Shown: in pieces, positions 44,282 through 55,439 of the stretch | How positions within the stretch are numbered: position 1 is the stretch's first letter | Layout: the number at the start of each line of letters is the position of its first letter | Assembly (NCBI GenBank): GCA_037447655.1 | Contig: JBBHKE010002538.1 | Span: 89,466 to 145,679, forward strand | Direction: 5' to 3' | From: Zygnema cylindricum | Taxonomy: Eukaryota; Streptophyta; Zygnematophyceae; Zygnematales; Zygnemataceae | Length of the DNA: 56,214 nucleotides | Translations under genes and position numbers: made by a program | The notes under the pieces: generated by a model | What the model was told of the DNA's origin: nothing | What the model saw: only the letters and a program-made list of their open reading frames with translations | Databases searched by the model: none

Positions 44282-45752
44282 CTCCCCTCACCTATGAAGG
44301 TAGTGAGGACTAAAGCTTTCAAAACATTATCTCCTAAAGCTTTAGACTCTACTTACCACTTAGACCACATCCCTCTCTACAGAATTTCAATTTTGGTGCA
44401 GGTAAGGGTTTTATCATCATATCTGCCAACATTTTCTCATCAGGTAAGTAGTTGAGTTTCAGAATTCTGCCCATCACCTTTTCCATCACAAAGTGTAACT
44501 TAATGTCAATATGCTTGCTTTTGGAAATGATGACTAGGATTAGAAGAAATAGCAATAGCAGCTTGATTGTCACACCAAATGACCTGAGGACCAGACTGCA
44601 TAAATTTCAGTTCTTGTAAAAGAGACTTTACCCAAAGAAGTTCCTTGACAGCTGAGCTAGCTGCCATGTATTCAACTTCCATGGTTGACTGAGCAGTTAC
44701 CTTTTGGAGCTTGCTTGTCCAGCAGCAAGTACCATTACCGATATTTATAATGAATCTAGTGGTAGAATGTCGGCTTGGCATATCACCATAACTCGCATTG
44801 CTCCAAGTGTTGATCTTCACTTCATCTCTTCCAAGAGACAGTCGGAGATCTTGTGTTCCTGCAAGATATCGCAGAACTCGTTTTGCTGCCTCCCAATCTG
44901 ATTTTTTCGGATTCTGAAGACTTCCACTCAGAGCTCCAACAACCGCTTCATTATCCGGACGAGTGCAGTTCATAAAGTAGATAAGACTCCCAACAATTTG
45001 TCCGAAGGGAATCGTGGACATGAAGTCTGACTCCCCTGGTTCCATATCATCTTTGAGAGTCATTCCTCCATCTGTCTCCTTTCCTTCCACCTTTTGCGTG
45101 AACTCCATAGGAGTGTCACTCCCTTTTGAATCCGTCATGCCAAATTTTTCAAGTACATTTCCAATGGCCTCTCTTTGGGTGAGGTAAATAACTCTCTGAC
45201 TCCTATCTCTCTCTCCTTGAATGCGTAGGATATACTTAGCTTCACCTAAGTCTTTCATTTCAAACCTGGCATTTAGAGCTACCTTAATCTTATTTATCTC
45301 ATTCAATGATTTGATGATTAGCACCAGATCATCTACATACACTGCTACATAAATCACACCATCATCTCCTTCCATGACATAAACAGAGTGATCCGAGCTG
45401 ATCCTTGTAAAGCCCAAGCTGGTAAGAAACTCATCCAACTTTAAATTCCACTGTCGTGGAGCCTCTTTCAATCCATACTATGATTTCAACAGTTTACAAA
45501 CTAGATTTTTCTTTCCATTTTCTACATAACCTTCAGGTTGTTTTATATAGATTACTTCCTCTAAGTCTCCATGGAAGAAGGCAATTTTATCAACCTTTTG
45601 ATGAAATTCCATATTCTCAATTGCAGCTAAGGACAACAAGACTCTGACCGTAGGAAATCTGACAACATGAGAGAAGGTTTCCTCATAGTCTATTCTTTCC
45701 TTTTAACTAAAACCCTTTGCAACCAGACGAGCATTATACCTTTCAATGGTGT
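44282..45752 (-). pseudogene. Copia C, 5'-truncated: reverse transcriptase and RNase H
   Basis: It begins inside RT at NTIERYNARLVAKGF (45753) and continues with EAPRQWNLKLDEFL, VAVYVDDLVLI (YxDD) and GSLIYFMNCTRPD. RNase H words are TAQSTMEVEYMAASSAVKEL and WCDNQAAIAIS, ending KMLADMMIKPLPAPK. The invariant WSDASYGD appears as WSNASYGD. One extra base near 44525 shifts the frame before SKHIDIKLHFV, and a TAG lies just before YGLKEAPRQW. Gag, protease, integrase and the RT start are missing. Confidence 0.85.
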
Positions 45753-48300
45753 TTCAAAGAGTATAAAGTATGTAGTGAAAAACTACATGAAACCTCAATG
45801 AAAGAGATAAGAAGTGATAATGGGAAAGAATACACCCCAAGGGAATTTGAAGAATATCATAAAGAAGAAGGAATTCATCATGAGAAAACTGTTCCCTACA
45901 ATCCGGAACAAGATAGAGTAGCGGAAAGAGTGAATATAACTTTAGGAGATATTTCTAAAAGTATGTTAAGTGATAAGAGGACAGGGTTGCAGTTTTGGGG
46001 CTGAGTTTATGAACTATGCTAATTTCATCAAAAATAGAGTTCTAACTTCAAGAAATAAGAAGGAAACTATGTATGAGAGGTTGACAGGTAGAAAGCGTGA
46101 TTTGTCTACTCTTAGAGTGTTTGGAAGTCAAGTTTATAGTTTGGATTCTGATAAGACTTAATGGAAGTTAGAGGGGAGAGGGAAACGAGGATATCTTGTA
46201 AGATATGATTAGAGCACAAAAGGATATCGAGTGTATGACTTGAAAAAGAGAGATATAATTTTGGCAAAACACTTAGTGGTGATGAATGAAGAGAAGTCCA
46301 TTGATCCATTCAAATATAATAAAGAAGTCAAAATCAGATTTGAAACGGATCAGTTTTATGACTTTGTCTTTGAAAATGAAGAGAAAGAAGATGGAGAAAA
46401 AGAGAAATCTGCAGATCTACCAAAGCAGAAGGAAGAAAGGACAACATCCGAGGCAACGCCTGTGGAAACCGATGAGGAACTTGATGTGACACCGGAATTG
46501 GAAGATAGGGGAGCTGGAAATCTTCCTAAACGAAACCTAGGGATGCCTTCCCTTCCGGCATCTGATTTTGAACGGGGAAGAAGAAGTAGTAAACGACTTC
46601 AAGAAAGACAAGTAAATAACCAACTCACAAAGATGTTTCACCAAGATGAACCACAAACATATTTATAGGCCATAAACACCCGAGAAAGTAGCCGGTGGAT
46701 CACTGCTATAAATCAAGAAATGGCCTCCATCATTGAATCCAATACATGGGAGTTGGTAGATTGTCCACCGGACCGAAAACCGATCGGATTTAAGTGGGTT
46801 TTTAAACTCAAATTAAACCCGGACAATACCATTGAGAGGTCTAAAGCTAGGTTAGTTGCAAAAGGGTATACTCAGAAAGAGGGGATAGACTATGAAGAAA
46901 CCTTTGCACCTGTAGTCAAATTTCCTTATGTTAGAATCGTTTTAAGTTTAGCCGCACCCGAGGATATGGAAATACACCTGATGGATATTAAAACGACCTT
47001 TTTGCAGGGAGAGTTGAAAGAAGAAATTTACATGAGGTAACCGGAAGGATTCGTGGAAAGTGGTGAAGAAAGCAAGGTTTGCAAACTGATAAAATCACTC
47101 TATGGGCTTAAGCAAGCCCCGCGACAACTGAATATAAAGCTGGACGAATTTTTGACAGGTTTGGGGTATATCAAAATAAGTTCAGATCACTAAGCAAGCT
47201 CCGCGACAATGGAATATAAAGCCGGACGAAGTTTTGACCGGTTTGGGGTATATCAGAATTAGTCCAGATCACTCGATATATTTATTTGAGGATGAGAATG
47301 GAGTGATATGTGGATGATTTGTTCGTCTAAAGCAAGTCCTTAGATAAGATTAACAAACTAAAATGGGATCTTAGAAGCCGTTTTGATATGAAAGATCTCG
47401 GCGAAGCGTAGTACATTTTGAGAGTTCAGATGGAGAGAGATAGAGGGAATAGGATTATGAGACTCACTCAAAAAGAAACAATCGGTAATATGCTAGAAAA
47501 ATTTTAGATGGAAAAAGCAAAAGGATGTACTACTTCCATAGATTTGAAGAAAGTGTTTGAGGGGAGTGAAGAGAGAGGAATATTGATCATTAATGACGAG
47601 ATGGATGAGATAGAAAGAAAATTTATGGAAAATATCCCTTATCGGCAGATTGTAGGCAGTTTAATCTACTTTATGAACTGTACCCGTCCGGATATAGCTG
47701 CAGCTGTAGGTATCCTTAGTAGAAGTCTAAATGAACCAAGAAAGAGAGACTGGGAGGCTGCCAAAAGGGTGATGAGGTATCTGGTGGGGACAAGGTAATT
47801 GTGGTTGCATTTGGGAGGGGAGCAAACTGACATCACTACCTGGAGTGATGCTAGTTATGGAGATGTGCCTTTAAGGCGGTGTACGACTAGATATGTGTTG
47901 CAAATTGGATCAGGTGCATGTTATTCGAGTAGCAAACAACAAAATGTAGTTGCTCAGTCCACTATGGAGGCTGAATACATGGCTTCATGTGCTGCCACCA
48001 AAGAATTAATGTGGGTTTAATCTTTTCTTGAAGAACTTTGGTTCATGAAGTTTGGAACTCAAAATGTTTTTTTTGATAATCAAACTGCTATCTCTAATGC
48101 AGCTATTCCGAAACATCACTTCAAAGCTAAGCATATGGATAATCGACTAAGCTTTGTCAAAGAGAAGGTTGAAAATAAAATCACTAAACTTGTTCATAAA
48201 ATTGATAGAGAAATGGTTACAGACATGATGACAAAACCAGTGCCTTCCCCTAAGTTGATTTAATGCAGAGAAAACTGTGGATTAAAACTGAAAAGTGACC
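45745..48300 (+). pseudogene. Copia D, 5'-truncated: integrase end, reverse transcriptase, RNase H
   Basis: It begins inside the integrase (CFKEYKVCSEKL), with IRSDNGKEYT (D) and EQDRVAERVN (E). The linker frame at 46231-46668 is acidic and ends in RRSSKRLQERQVNN, as in copia A. RT has NTWELVDCPPDRKPIGFKW and DIKTTFLQGELKEEI; the YxDD region is destroyed. RNase H shows TTWSDASYGDVPLRR, AQSTMEAEYMASCAATKEL, and DNQTAI without the preceding Cys. Many stops and shifts occur. An imperfect tandem duplication of about 82 bp (about 47112-47275) repeats the QAPRQ...SSDH segment. Confidence 0.85.
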
Positions 48301-48315
48301 AGGAATAAAAGGGAG

Positions 48316-49201
48316 TGCAGAAAAGAGGTAATTAATAGCTCACTTCTCTATTTTAGTTTTACTTTAAAGAAAGAGAGTGAGGATCAAAGGCACGCCATGG
48401 CCGTCGCCATATTTAAAAAGTGGCAGATTTTGAAGAAAATGATATTTTACTAAAATGTTGCCTAAGTCCATATTTGAACCTGGGTCTGTGAACCAGCATG
48501 AAGACTGAGCCTTATCCACTAAGGCTTTATCGAAACGATACACGTGATGGGTTTTAAAGATATATATCTATTAAAGCAACAACTAATTAACACCAGACTT
48601 ACGAAAATGAACAATTCATGCATGTACGCGAATCTAAACCGTGTAAAATATATTTTGATCAAACGGCCGGCATTGTAGCCGCCACGCGAAGTGAGCTTTT
48701 GGTGGCATTCGGAGAAAGCAACACGCGGTGCCACGTGGCGCCACATTATTTGATACCGGAGAAGATGGGAGGAGGAACCATGGCTCCCGATTTAACAGGT
48801 GTCACCTTGTAGACCATGTCGTACAATGGACGTACAATAAGTACATCGCCCATTGTACATTCTTGTACTATATAGTGTTCCTATTGGACTAGGGTTTAGT
48901 AATAGGCAGTCGTGAGTAGGCAGACCAAGACTTAGTGATATTTAGGTACCTCTCTCTAAGAGAGCTTGAAACTATAAAGGTCATCTTTGACCAGCCATAA
49001 CGAACTGCTCAGGGGAGCAAATTCAGTGATTCTTTTTGTGTTTCACTCACAAGAGTCTTGGCCTCACAAGGGTGAGGGTGGTCAAAATATTGTGTGCTTG
49101 GGTGGCACTAATTCAATGGGAAAGTGAACGGGTCAAATATTATCTTAGAGGCTTTACATAGGTTGCACTTTCTGTGGGTCAATGGAGACCACAAAATTTC
49201 A
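48316..49201 (+). repeat. Copia D 3' LTR
   Basis: It starts TGCAGAAAAGAGG after AATAAAAGGGAG and ends CAAAATTTCA, 886 bp. It shares GCCACGTGGCGCCACATTAT and GTTCCTATTGGACTAGGG with the copia B LTRs. Confidence 0.75.
48468..48530 (-). other. tRNA-like module inside the copia D 3' LTR, antisense
   Basis: On the minus strand TTAGTGGATAAGGCTCAG (A-box-like) is followed by GGTTCACAGACCCAGGTTCA and then AAT (B-box-like GGTTCAAAT). Confidence 0.45.
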
Positions 49202-49287
49202 CACACACATACGTAGACCTCCATCTTTCTTTGTCACGAAAAGGACGGTGGCTCCGTATGGCGCTTTCTCAGGCCAATTGCTCTAGC

Positions 49288-50380
49288 TGAAATTCTATAA
49301 GCTCCACCCCCCACAGAATTCGCAGATCCAAAAGAAGCTAATCTAGATAGTGCCGACTCCAAGTTGATATAAAACAAAATAAATGATCCCTTGACAATAA
49401 GAACCCCAACACACCTTCACCCCTATGAAGAGAAGACCTTCTGTGTGCTCAGTTCCACCACAGAATGCAAAGCTTGAATTTGTGTTTTGGACAATATTCC
49501 CCACTTTGACTTTCCCACTGAATAAGTGTCACCTTGGCACGCAAAGACTCTAACCGACTACACCCCTGTGTAGCTTGGACTCCCCTGAGTCTGCAGCAAA
49601 AAGAATCACGGAATTTGCTCACCCGAGCATTAAGTTATGGCTGGTCAAAGATGACCATTATAGTTACAAGCTCTCTTAGAGAGAGGTACCGAAATATCTC
49701 TAAGTCTTAGTCTGCCTACTCATGACTACCTACTACTAAACCCTAGTCCAATAGGAACACTATATAGTACAAGAAGGTACGATGGGCGATGTACTTATTG
49801 TACGGCCATTGTACGACATGGTCTACAAGGTGACATGTGCCAAATTGGGAGCCATGGTTCCTCCTCCCATCTTCTCCGGTGTGAAATAATGTGGCGCCAC
49901 GTGGCACCGCGTGACGCTATCCCCAAAGGCCGCCGAAAGCTTATTGCGGGTGGCGGCTGTAATGGTGGGCGTCTGATCAATTGTATTTATACGGCTTCGA
50001 TTCGCTTCATGCATCAATTGATTAATGCGAGTTTTCGTTAGTCTGCTGCTAATTAGTCCTTTGAATCAATAGCTAAATATGCGTGAAACGTCTCACGTGT
50101 ATCATTTGATAGTATCTTAATGGATAAGGCGTTGGTCTATTTAGTAGCCTATAGACCCCGATTCAAATCCGGCCGGCGGCAATATATTGCTAAAACTAGT
50201 AAAATACATTCTAATTCAATCTGCCTCCTTCTAAATGATGCGGCAACCATGGCGTGCCTTTGGTCCTCTCTTTCTCTCTCTTTACATTCTAACTAAAATA
50301 TAGAAGTGAACTATTAGTCACCTCGTTTCAACACTATTTATTTTTCCAATACAGACCTAGAAAATACATAAATGTCAACA
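49288..50380 (-). repeat. Solo copia LTR E with target duplication CTAGC
   Basis: In minus orientation it runs TGTTGACATTTATG to GAATTTCA, 1093 bp, flanked by CTAGC at 49283-49287 and 50381-50385. It sits within the gypsy-2 reverse transcriptase region. A plus-strand tRNA-like module is at about 50110-50175. It is a product of LTR-LTR recombination. Confidence 0.92.
50110..50175 (+). other. tRNA-like module inside solo LTR E, antisense
   Basis: TTAATGGATAAGGCG (close to the D-arm/A-box of plant tRNA-Arg) is followed by GGTCTAT...ATAGACC, which can pair as a stem, and GATTCAAATCC (B box). This is the best preserved of the five modules. Confidence 0.55.
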
Positions 50381-51189
50381 CTAGCCTCTACTAACTCTAA
50401 ATGTTGTCTCTTGAGTTCGTTTAACTCGGTGTACTCATTTTATACATCTTGTTGGCAGCGGGTACTGCTCCGAAAACAAGCTCGATCTTGTGGTCTACGT
50501 CTCGTTTCGGAGGTAAACTTTCTGGGAGTTTTGGGGGAAAAACATCAGCAAACTCCTCGAGAAGCTTTGTCACGACTTTCGGGGCCTTAATGACAACCTT
50601 TTCTGCGGTGTTCCCTCCTATGGAACCAAAGTCAGAATCTTCTTTTACCCACTCCTTCGGAATTCCCTCCTTGACTTCCTCCACGGGTTGTTTGACCACC
50701 ATTCTAATTGTTTCCCCTTTTTTGAGGTCCCTCTTAAGCTGTAAAGCCGGAAGCAGGCGTCCCACTTCCATGTCCACTCCCACCTTTACCTCGAAATCTC
50801 TTTCCCCTTTACCCACTTTCATACTTTTACTCCTCCAATCTTCGGATTCCACTTTTGGAGCCATGGCTTTCCCAATATTACCTCATGATCTCCGAGAGGT
50901 AAAACGTGAAGAGTCTCATACCAATGAAAATTCCCCAAACCAACTCGTAACCGAGGTGTGCGATGGGTAATCGCAATCGATCTGCCATCGACCAATTTAA
51001 GTGATTGATGGTTTGGAATAATGATGAGAGGGAGTTTCAACTTCTTCACTGTCTTCTCGTTAATAAATTTCCCTGACGCGCGCGAATTTACCATGAAACT
51101 GGCTGCGTTGCCCCCGATTTTACCCAAAAAAACCAGGGGATCTCCACCTTCTCCAACAAGTCTCATGACATTAAGCTTGCCCCTCCTAT

Positions 51190-51333
51190 GGACTATTTTT
51201 TTAGGGCATTCTTTGGCCATATGGTCTAGGGAACCGCACTTAAAGCATAGTCCCCTCCTAGGGACTATTTTTTTAGGGCATTCTCTGGCCATATGGTCTA
51301 GGGAACCGCACTGAAAGCATAATCCATTCAACC
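51190..51333. repeat. 72-bp tandem duplication that doubles the gypsy-2 zinc knuckle
   Basis: The unit starts GGACTATTTTTTTAGGGC at 51190 and again at 51262, and each unit encodes 24 residues with one CCHC knuckle. The copies differ at only a few bases, so the duplication is recent compared with the element's other damage. Confidence 0.85.
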
Positions 51334-52210
51334 TCCTACGTTGGAGCTCATTGGGAGACAGATTGTTGGTTTTGCTTTTCGCAGTCTTTTTCTTCTTCTT
51401 GAGTGTGTTAACCACGTCTGCCTCCTTGTTGTTGGATCCTAACTCCATAGGGGTCGGTCCATCGTCCCTTCGACCTCCTCTACTGCTACTTGATCCAAAT
51501 TGATAGGATCTACGGAGAGTGAATTCTAGGAGTCGGTCCGTTCCGCGAACTGAATAATTGCCAAAAGGCTTAGGGTTGTTGTTTCCCGTGCGAGCCACTA
51601 TTCCATATCCCGTCAGATTGAAGCCTTGAGCCCCTTAACATATCGGTCAACAGATTTGTCCTCCAACATCGTTAGAATTTGAACCATGCACTCCAAGAAA
51701 TGTTGCGTGTACTCCAAAACAGAGTTGCGTTGTTTCAACACAAAAATCTTATCCGTTGCAGCCTTGATGGTGTTCACTGGTTGCCAGCAATCACGAAGAG
51801 AACAAACAAACATGGTCCAATCATCGGGTACCTCGCCATCTTCCACCATTGCTCTACACCACGCTCCTGATGCCTGCTGCTTGCTTCAGTAAACCTCCCG
51901 CATAACGAATCTTATCGCGATCGGACAGGGTGAGAAAATTCTCTAGATAATTCGACATGGAAAACAACCACGCATCGAGATTCTTGTGCTTGGCAGGGTC
52001 GAACTCATCGGACAGTCTTAACTTCGGTCTCCTCAAATCTCTCTCTATGCCTCCGTGTGCTCGATCACCAAGACAAGTTTCCAAAGTTGCGACTGTATCA
52101 CTCAGGTGAGCGTTTTGCAATTTGACGTTCTCTAATTCTCGAAGAACTCGCTCCAACATATCAGTTGTGGATACATCGTGACCTTCCATAATGTCGAGTC
52201 ACGAGGAGAA

Positions 52211-52222
52211 GCTCTGGTACCA
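52211..52222 (-). other. Gypsy-2 primer-binding site
   Basis: TGGTACCAGAGC, one base from the standard initiator tRNA-Met 3'-end site TGGTATCAGAGC, lies one base inside the 5' LTR end. The gag start is 22 bases downstream. Confidence 0.85.
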
Positions 52223-52223
52223 G

Positions 52224-52708
52224 TGTAAAAGGGGCGAGACTAGTCTACACACACCGGTTGTGCATCATGGGATATAACTTGAAGTTCACTCGTAGCAACA
52301 CGAAGAGCCTGTAGCGTACACATCTTGCTCGTAGCGTACACATCATACAGAATGAAGAGCTTGAAAGTTTATATTTCTCTGAGAAAGGGATTACAAAATT
52401 GATTGCTTGCTGGGAGAAGTCTACTCGCACTAAGTCTTCCCACTATTTAAACTAATTTCTTGCTAGTCAATCCGGTACTACAGCTGGTCAACTATGTACA
52501 CGTGGACACTCTTCATTAATTGCTCCCTATCTACACCATGTTCTACAACTATACAGTTCAATCTACATTTTACTACGTTGCTTTGCTGCTATACTATGTT
52601 GCTATGCTGCTATGCTGCGCTAGTCTGACGTCGAAGCTGCGCTGCTCTGACATCGCAACTACAACATCGCAACTACAGCAGTTTCTCAACTCTACTAACC
52701 CTGTTACA
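52224..52708 (-). repeat. Gypsy-2 5' LTR
   Basis: In minus orientation it runs TGTAACAGGGTTAG to CCTTTTACA, 485 bp. It contains small direct repeats (GTAGCGTACACATC; TGCTATGCTG-type). The matching 3' LTR is not in the window. Confidence 0.7.
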
Positions 52709-52789
52709 TATGCCCTAAATCATTACAGTAAAAATATTTTTTTGACTTTCAACCTTTTTTATTTTTTCTGGAAGTGTGAAGTGACACCT

Positions 52790-53280
52790 TGAGAATCCCC
52801 CCTATTCTTTAGAGCCTTTTTGTTAGCCTCTTCCTCTAAAACACACCTGATTGCTAAATGTAGGTTCCAATCATTTTATGAACTTGTTTTAATCTATCAA
52901 AGACACTTATATTCTTAGGTAATCCTTCATTAGGAGAGCATTTCAAAGCTCTCCTACAATATCATTTTCTACAAATAATATTTGTATCCCAGTATAGTAA
53001 TCAGATCTACCTCCATCATACTTATATTCAACTATTTTTGTAACATTACTCATCTAGTGATACACATAAGTCTTTTGATATCCAAGTTCTTAGCACTTCC
53101 ATACTTCAACTGCACTTGCTCGATTAAGGTAAGTCATTACAAGTTCCTCGGTCAAGGATAGCTTGATAATCAGCAAACACTCATTGTTCTTCTCCTCCCA
53201 TCCAACCAATGATTCAGCACATCTCCCATCCACCACGTCTATTAGCTTCCTCAACTTGAAGTAGCCCTCCATAATACTCC
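52790..53280 (-). pseudogene. Copia gag scrap
   Basis: The frame at 53272-53090 carries the N-terminal gag pattern: LIDVVDGRCAESLVGWEEKN, IIKLSLTEELVMTYLN and SAVEVWKC (UBN2-type; compare W..K...A...I..SL). The rest is frame-broken. No LTRs are attached. Confidence 0.55.
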
Positions 53281-53414
53281 TCTAATAGTAATATTTAGAT
53301 CCATCAAATATGGGTAAATTAATTCATCCAATATGGGTAGCCATGGGCGTGGGTCTATAACCTGTTATCCATAGCCATTTCTAGCCATGGATTTACCCTT
53401 AGAAGCAGCATAGA

Positions 53415-54613
53415 CTACCCCAAATACAACCTACTTTGAGTCCACTCAAAATTCTACAAAAAAAACAAAACAATTTGAAATTACAAAAAAATGTAGCTTC
53501 TAGGTCATTTAGTATTCCCACAAATTTTCATATAAAAATACCAAACAACATTATCACATCATCCAGTCAAAGTTGTAGAAAAACAGTTTGTCAGAACTTT
53601 GACTGATCAGACCAACTTCACAATGAAGTAAAATACAGACCAGGCACACATTAGGCCTGCAAGTATGTGACGATATTAAAAATACAAAGAGGAACACACA
53701 TGCAAAATTTCAGATAATTTTGCTAACAGATGTGAGAGCAATCCTTAGATGAAATTACCAAAAATGACAAAAAACAAACAAATTTGGTACAGAAAGTTCC
53801 TAAGTCCAGAAAATGACTAAGTCCTATAAATATACACTAGAGCTCACTAAAGTTCCTAAGTCCAGAAAATGACTAAGTCTTATAAATATACTCTAGAGCT
53901 CACTAATGAATGCACGGAGGAATACCAGTCGTACGCAATCTACCAGCTACCTCTATTAATGTGATTATACCTGAATGCTTCGAGGTATGTCAGAATGAGT
54001 AGATCTACACTAATAACTAATACACATAAAGACAAAACCATTGTTGTAAATATTTACAAGACTTCAACGAATCTCGTAAACGAATACCGGACGTCCAAAA
54101 TAAACATGCGATGTGATAGATGCATTTCGGCGTCCCAAACCAAAAACGGGCGCCGCCGTCCGTAGCTCTTATTCGGCATCCTTGATGTCGGTGTTTGCGT
54201 GGTCACAAAAATCCACTTGACGAAATGACGTCATCTCATCCAAATTAGTCCGTACGGGCGACGTCCTTTTTTGCATAGATGCCGCTCACTCCACTTTCAG
54301 TTCGAAATCCGTTCGTCATCATTATGATTCGTACCTGCTCCGTACCTTTTCAAAACATTCCAAATCAGATCGCTTTGCGATCCACCGTACATTTGACTTA
54401 CACATTCCGTAGCATTTCATATGTTTGTTCGCGCCACTCAAATAGTTCCTTGTGTCCCAAAACAATTATTACCATTACTCTCCCAATTCACAAATCCATT
54501 CGAACCTCCACAGTAAATCCAGATAGCATACTCATTAAAATCGCGTACTGTACTCACGAAATATTGTGTACGCAAAAAACGACGTATACGCACAAAACTA
54601 ACTTTTCAAAACA
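53415..54613 (-). repeat. Solo LTR-like repeat F2
   Basis: Diverged copy of 22272-23362. An internal duplication (AAGTTCCTAAGTCCAGAAAA at about 53795 and again at about 53850) makes it longer. Its inner frame resembles the one at 23028, which reflects repeat homology and not a protein. Confidence 0.55.
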
Positions 54614-55439
54614 ACAAGATATTCATTTGCGAATCATTCGCTTCATTTTTTTTTATAGTTGACAACATTGTTTTAAGAGGTGGGTTGTCAGCTAAAAAAA
54701 AAAAATGAATTACGACACGCTGGACAATTAAGATACGTGTCTTGATAGACAACCAAAAAAAATATGACAAGATTACACATGGTATGTACCTTTTAAAACG
54801 TAAACTGAAAATATATAAAGTAATCTCGAAACGGTCTTTCATCGCGCTATTTGTGGCAACATTCTTTCGTCACACTATTTTCGGCAAAGGATTTTTGTCA
54901 TGTTCGAAAACAGGAACCCTAAAAAAAGAGCTGACGTAGAAGACTGGCGTTAACAAAAATTACAAAATTTATGTCGTATTATGACTTGGTATGCATGGTA
55001 CGCAAGTAAAGATTTGAAGTGAAATTTATCTGTGGGAAAAATTTGAAGGATAATCAATATCGGATCTTAGCTTACGTGGTGCCACCCTATTTAGAACACA
55101 TGGTTTACATGCTCCACCTAATGGAACATCGACTCACTTAACCCAACCCGTGGAGTTGGCCATACGATTACAAAAACGATTTATAGAACAACACCTTTAG
55201 GTTACATATAAAACGTGTCTCAATTCATTGACAGTCGTGAATTTTGTTATTGTTGTGTATGTGTCTAATTGAACCAACAAGCATGCAACCCAACCAACTG
55301 TCTAGCAAAAAAAGTGTAATAAACAGCGAGCAATGCAAATCCCAAAACAAAAATAATTATAATACAGAGCAAAAATGAATATGACAATGTGAAAAGGAAG
55401 TAACAGGTGGAAGGGATAAAAGTAAGAAGGTGAGTGGGA
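54614..55439. other. Non-coding, nothing recognised
   Basis: AT-rich with short frames only. I see no repeat ends, RNA gene or exon signal. Confidence 0.5.

Larger units (their letters stand above)
49202..52189 (-). pseudogene. Gypsy-2 gag-pol, left part missing, split by solo LTR E
   Basis: Gag begins at 52189 with a coiled coil (MLERVLRELENVKLQNAHLS) and continues AWLFSMSNYLEN, DDWTMFVCSLRDCW and FVLKQRNSVLEYTQHF. The 51598-50819 frame has two zinc knuckles, CFQCGSLDHMARECPKK and CFKCGSLDHMAKECPKK, made by a 72-bp duplication. The protease then has the active-site word FMVNSRASGKFI where the family has DSGA, so the catalytic Asp is lost. The RT lead-in is LLEEFADVFPPKLPESLPP and DVDHKIEL. 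RT resumes left of LTR E with PYGATVLFVTKKDGGLR and stops at the copia D LTR (49202); the rest of pol is not in the window. Frame changes occur near 51855, 51600 and 50437. Confidence 0.85.

Noticed and set aside
50110-50175. Functional tRNA gene
   Set aside because: A and B boxes are present, but acceptor and D stems are not convincing and the module recurs only within LTRs.
50449-50970. 173-codon plus-strand frame
   Set aside because: It is the antisense shadow of the gypsy-2 pre-RT region, which carries real family motifs on the minus strand.
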